NCBI GenBank assembly: GCA_001792895.1 | Contig: MARA01000012.1 | Location: 1,178,001 to 1,242,000 of the forward strand | Source: Lentinus brumalis | Lineage: Eukaryota; Basidiomycota; Agaricomycetes; Polyporales; Polyporaceae | Direction of reading: 5' to 3' | DNA length: 64,000 bases | Part shown: piece by piece, positions 59,545 through 64,000 of the stretch | Position numbering within the stretch: the first letter of the stretch is position 1 | Layout: each line of letters opens with the position of its first letter | The notes under the pieces: generated by a model | Database searches by the model: none | What the model was told of the DNA's origin: nothing | Seen by the model: the letters and a program-made list of their open reading frames with translations, nothing else | Program-made: the position numbers and the translations under genes

Positions 59545-62382
59545 GAGGGGTCGTGTGCGAGATATGATACAGCAGCGTGAGTTGATACAGTGGCGGACGG
59601 TTGACAAGCGACCGGTGGTTGGAATGGCGTTCGTGCAGGGAGGTGAAGGACGAACACGAGGAGGCCAAACCAGGGAACGTTGCGGGGGAGCGCAAGTGAG
59701 GAGGACGTGAGCAAGAGAGAGCAAGGTATTATATGGACGCGAAAACGAACCAAAGACAGATCGGGGCAAAGAGTCAGATCGTGGTGGCTCTGAGCGGCTT
59801 TGTGCCCGGACCTCGGCAGCTGTTGGGGTGAGATCAGTATCTACATGGCAGGATTGATGGATATTCCGAAAGGGGGACTCTCGATCAATGTTATTGTCCG
59901 CTGGAAAAGGCGGACGCAGGGCCTGAGGCGCGACACGGGGGAGGGCTAGCGGATTGTTCGCCCGAAAAGGCAAACACATTATGTCAGGGCGGAAAGTCCC
60001 CTTAAGACGGGGCGACAAAGGAGTCCGCTGCTGTCCATGCCCTCGCTCTCTTATTTCTACCGCGACTGCGACCATGTCCGAGGCAACCCTCCATTACGTC
60101 CCTTCACGACGAAGGGCGGTAACTTTGAGTCTATGCTGTTCTCATGTCGTCAGGTCGTCCCCAACCGCCCGACAACTGGCACGCGAAAACGTCTGCGACA
60201 TAGGTGCGTGAACCTTGACTAGACGCGAGTGGTTCCCGTACGCACCAGCGGGACATGGTACCATTTACGACCATGTCCGCAGAGGGGTCGTTCCGTCCCT
60301 CGGACCGACACCCCGAGAGTACGGACGCGACGGTTTGTGGGCATGCGGGAACGACGGCTCGCTCGTGCCAGGCGACTCACGAGCCGCAAAATCCTAGCAG
60401 TCATGCCCCCACACTCCCGCACCCGCACGGCGTCCGTTGACCTGTGCCACCGAACTGTCGTGTTCGACCAATGCAGCCTGTAGCGATTGGGTGCCACCTA
60501 TGGTGCGACGAACGCAGTGCCGTCAAAGCATTCCTAGAAGACCGCGTCCGATGACGATCCCGTCTACGAGTGGCGGGGTGGGTGTCGGCGGGGACATGGA
60601 GCAGCCGAATCTCGTTCCGTACGCGAGGGGACGCTGTCCGCTACATCCGCATGGTGCTTGCTAGCCGGAAAGAGAGCGGCGAGGGAGACAAAGGATGCGA
60701 GGGGGAAAGCGACAGACCTTGGAACGAAGGAGTGTGAGACGGAGGAGGCCGCGCCTTCGGGGCAAGCAGAGGTCAGCGTCGGATTCGGACAACAAAGCGA
60801 GGCAGCAAGCGCGGTTCTCACGGGAGTCGAACACAACTGACAGGCGGGATGAACGCGGCGTCAGCACAAACACTTCTGTAGTCCGCTGTGGGTCCACTTT
60901 CCGGGCGCTGAGTCGTGCCCGCGCTGCCGGGGGTCGGGTATCTGCTCGTCGTCGTCGTCTGCGGCGGAGACAAAGGAAGAGGCGTCGCTCGGACCGTCGC
61001 AGTCGTCGCCGTCGGGGTCGCCGGGGATGTTTTGTCGGGGAGAGGGTATGTCGCACCGGGCGCCTCTGTTTGCGCGTTATTTGGCCAATGTTCATATCCT
61101 GACGTAAGCGGCAACGCGCTCCAGCGACCGTGACCGCGTCGCTTTAGGGCAGGCCAACACGCGTCGCCCGCCCCCGCGCTGCCCGAGTAATGTGTGACGG
61201 CGGTGGCACAGAACTCGCACTCTTTTGTTTGCAGTTTGCATCGCCCGGAGGCTCGGTCGCATCCTCAATCACTTCCACGATCAACACAGGCCAACCGGTA
61301 CGCCATCTCCCCGGCCGCTCGCAGTCAACCTCACACGCGTACGACACCCTTCCCGCGCCGGCTGACGTTACGTCGCCTCACATCTCCGCTCTAACGGCTT
61401 TCCGGACCGTCCGTGCTAATAAAGTGTTCTGAACCGCAGCTGCCATCTGCCGCGGCCCGTATGCGCTTCTGTCCACCAAGTAGCACGCCCCGTCCCTAGC
61501 AAGGTCGAGTCGCCCCTCCGGCAGGAGGGAGTCGAGGTGCTGCTCACCGGTACCGACAAGGTGGGCTACGTTAACTTCGACCGCGAACCCTATGGCTGCT
61601 TACGCTCGGTAACAAGTTCGTGAAGATGCTCAAGGCGCAGTGAACAGCGCAACCGCAGCGGTAGACCTAAGCTGAGACATGTATCGATAGTATGCCTCCA
61701 CAGTATGATCATCTCCTGACCTCCGGAGGGTCCATTCCCTGAAGCCGAGAAGGCCGCAACGGTTTTTGAGTGGCTGCTGACGCCACATGCATCAGGTCGA
61801 ACTCGTTGCATCCATTCGACGCCTTGGTAAGTGACATCGGACCGTTACTGTACTGCACGACCTCTGACGAACTGCCTGTACATGTGCATGCTACATGGTC
61901 CAGCACAAGCGCATGTGGCTGGCCATTCTGGGACAATGACACAAGTGCAGCCTGTCGCATGTCAATGCTTCACTAGTGTAGCGGCGGCCAACCACCATCG
62001 ACATGCATTTGCCTGCCTCGGGCGCAGCAAGGAATCGAGGGTACCGAGGACACTGAGTCGGGACCTTTTGGGTCCGCTTTTCAACTGCAAGGGCTCACGT
62101 TCAAGCAATTCAGAAGCACTGCAGACAGCGCCAACAACGGCTATTGTCCACATTCGCGCGTAGCCCTGCGTGGCCCATAGCCAAACAGAACCAAATGGAA
62201 TAGGAATCTTTATAAGAGCGGCCTGGGGGACCCATCATCACGATAACACAGTGCTGCTCGCTATTGTCCTTACTGATGGAAACGGCCGCACCACTCTCCG
62301 TTCGAGACCCGACCCTCGTGCCACTGCCCGCGGACGATGCATACCTTTCGGTTCGTGTCCATCTCTTCGTCTCGCAAGGACC
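59545..62382. other. 2.8 kb gene-poor region
   Basis: The first 250 bases are the CDC25 leader/promoter (CATATAAT on the minus strand near 59739). From about 60000 to 61650 the sequence is rich in CpG with many short frames on both strands but no domain, splice chain or terminal repeats. The last 170 bases are the F-box/LRR promoter. Confidence 0.5.
62211..62216 (+). promoter_or_regulatory. TATA-like box of the F-box/LRR gene
   Basis: TATAAG lies 167-172 bases before the ATG. Confidence 0.45.
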
Positions 62383-64000
62383 ATGGCTAACGGTTATCAT
62401 GGAAACCACCATGTAACCGCTCAACAGGACAGCGACTTGGATGCTGCTCCCGAGGAGCGTCGTCCGCCCACCAACCACCTAGCCACCGTGAACTTCGACG
62501 TGCAGAACGCGATCATGTCCTTCCTTCCAGACCATGACCTATCTAGGCTCATGCGTACATCCCGCTTCTTCCTCGATATCGGCCTCCACGCCCTCTGTGC
62601 CCGCATCCCAGAGCGGAGGATCATGTGTGAGATACGAATGTCCTCACTTTACAAGTTCCTCCGCGTCGACGCCGGGTCCCAATCCCGTGTACACCTTGTC
62701 GAAGACATCTACTTTGATCTGCCGTATGCTGTGTACGGGCCGCCTCTCTCGTACAAGAAACGACAGATGGATTTTTTCCTTGGGATTCTGCAGAGCTGTC
62801 GCAACCTGCGCCGTTTGCGGATAGAAGGGTGGTACGAAGCCATCCCCGCCTCCGTTCTACTCAACATCCTGGCGACTTCGCTGCCGGAGCTGGAAGAGTT
62901 GCAGTTGTCCATGTTCGGAAAACGTGACGTGGAGGAGAAGGACCTGCGCGAGCTCGGGCGACTGCGGAATGTTCGCAAGATCATATTCAAGAGCTCTTGT
63001 GCGACGAGCTTCCGAGGGCTGGAGCCTCTTGCAGACGCCGTTGTTGAGCTGGACTACATCAAGATACCTCAAGACATCACGTCCTTGCGGTTCGGCAACG
63101 TGCAGAAGCTTGGCGTGCGACCGGACAGGAGCTCTACGTGGCTTGAGCAGGTCACAACTGTGTTCCCCGATGTTTCGGAGCTCATGCTTCGTCCTACAAC
63201 CGGCGACTTGCACGACTGCCACATTGACCCGGGCCGCGCGGAGGACGACTTGCTACGGGCTAACAACCGACTCAAATGGGGATCTGCGTGCGCGAAAGCA
63301 TGGCCGTTGTTGAAGACCATATGGGCGTACGATCTCTGCGGGCTGTACTGCTTAGGACTGCCCCGCCGCTTGCATGCACTTTCAGTCCCTCTGGAGCTCG
63401 GGCAACAAGCTGCTCACCAATTCCGAGCGGTGGTCGCCGACGCGCAGCCCAGCCTTCTCGAGCTCCGCGTCAACTTGGACGAATGCGGACTCCAGCCAGA
63501 CGGATTGGGGCTCGCAGAGGCATTCGGAGGTATCACGGTGCCCCGTCTTACACTGCTCATAGATGTCGTTCACTATCCACATGAACCCTGGAAGGAGCAA
63601 CCTCTTCTGGTACGTCCCTGCTCACTGGTGCTTCTTTAGCCTGAGTTGACTTTGATGACCAATGTTACTCTTGGCATGCAGGACAGCCTCGCTCGTGGTC
63701 TATGCAAGCTCTCGCTTACCCACTTACTCATTCGCTATCAAGAGAGCCGTCGTCCTATCTCTCCATATGCTGAGGATAAGGTGGCTCCTTCTATTCGGGA
63801 ATATGCGACAATTCTAGCGCAGTCGTCGCCTACTACGCTGCGCTGGATTGGGTTCGACCTCGGGGTCTGGAGCATCCTAGCCGGGCCCCAGCCAACGAGG
63901 CTGACGTGCTGGGAGGTGCACCGTACGCCAGTGGCACCCAAGGACACATCCTCCAACAACTCAGAGGACGTTCCGCCGCTCGTAACGGTTGTTGAGATGA
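62383..64000 (+). CDS. F-box/leucine-rich-repeat-like protein, 3' end cut by window
   Basis: Exon 1 (62383-63609) and the start of exon 2 (63682 onward) are in phase and open to the window edge. An N-terminal F-box-like stretch reads FDVQNAIMSFLPDHDLSRLM and TSRFFLDIGLHALCARI. It is followed by leucine-rich segments: FLGILQSCRNLRRLRIEGWY, LLNILATSLPELEELQLSMF and RELGRLRNVRKIIFKSS. This is the usual layout of Agaricomycete F-box proteins that judge substrates with LRRs. The intron 63610-63681 is 72 nt. It is a different family from the two F-box genes at 33 and 46 kb. Confidence 0.8.

Overview
The window is nuclear DNA of an Agaricomycete (mushroom-forming basidiomycete). Genes are dense and split by many 45-65 nt GT-AG introns with CTRAY-like branch sites. 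Lineage-typical families are present: DUF6593, a FunK1-type kinase, HET, F-box proteins and an Agaricomycete HNH-type family. A wood-decay polypore is my best guess, but the sequence alone does not prove the order. Gene models were assembled by hand from splice signals, reading phase and family motifs; no search was run.

Layout. 0-10 kb: end of a membrane protein, about 3 kb without a gene, a DUF6593 gene, and a 1,640-residue Ser/Pro-rich fungal protein. 11.6-16 kb: a UbcH7-like ubiquitin E2 and the COMPASS subunit Ash2 face away from each other, and a 506-bp MITE with perfect 8-bp target-site duplications sits between them. 16-33 kb: PhoD-like phosphatase (20 exons), LEA-like protein, cyclase-associated protein CAP, an MZM1/release-factor pair overlapping by ATGA, histone H1, Shr3, RsfS-like protein and a small hydrophilin. 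33-51 kb: an accessory-looking stretch with two F-box paralogues (one truncated), an orphan gene plus a broken piece of its paralogue, a FunK1 kinase, a degenerate HNH-type gene and a HET protein, interrupted by conserved LETM1 and AlkB. 51-64 kb: Bud13, Atp12, ferrochelatase, Cdc25, a gene-poor 2.8 kb and the start of an F-box/LRR gene.

Mitochondrial functions are frequent (MZM1, release factor-like, RsfS-like, LETM1, Atp12, ferrochelatase), several from short divergent promoters. Five otherwise intact conserved genes, and probably a sixth, each need exactly one extra C inside a C-run to read through. That points to homopolymer under-calling in the assembly rather than to pseudogenes, and any automatic annotation of this window should take it into account.
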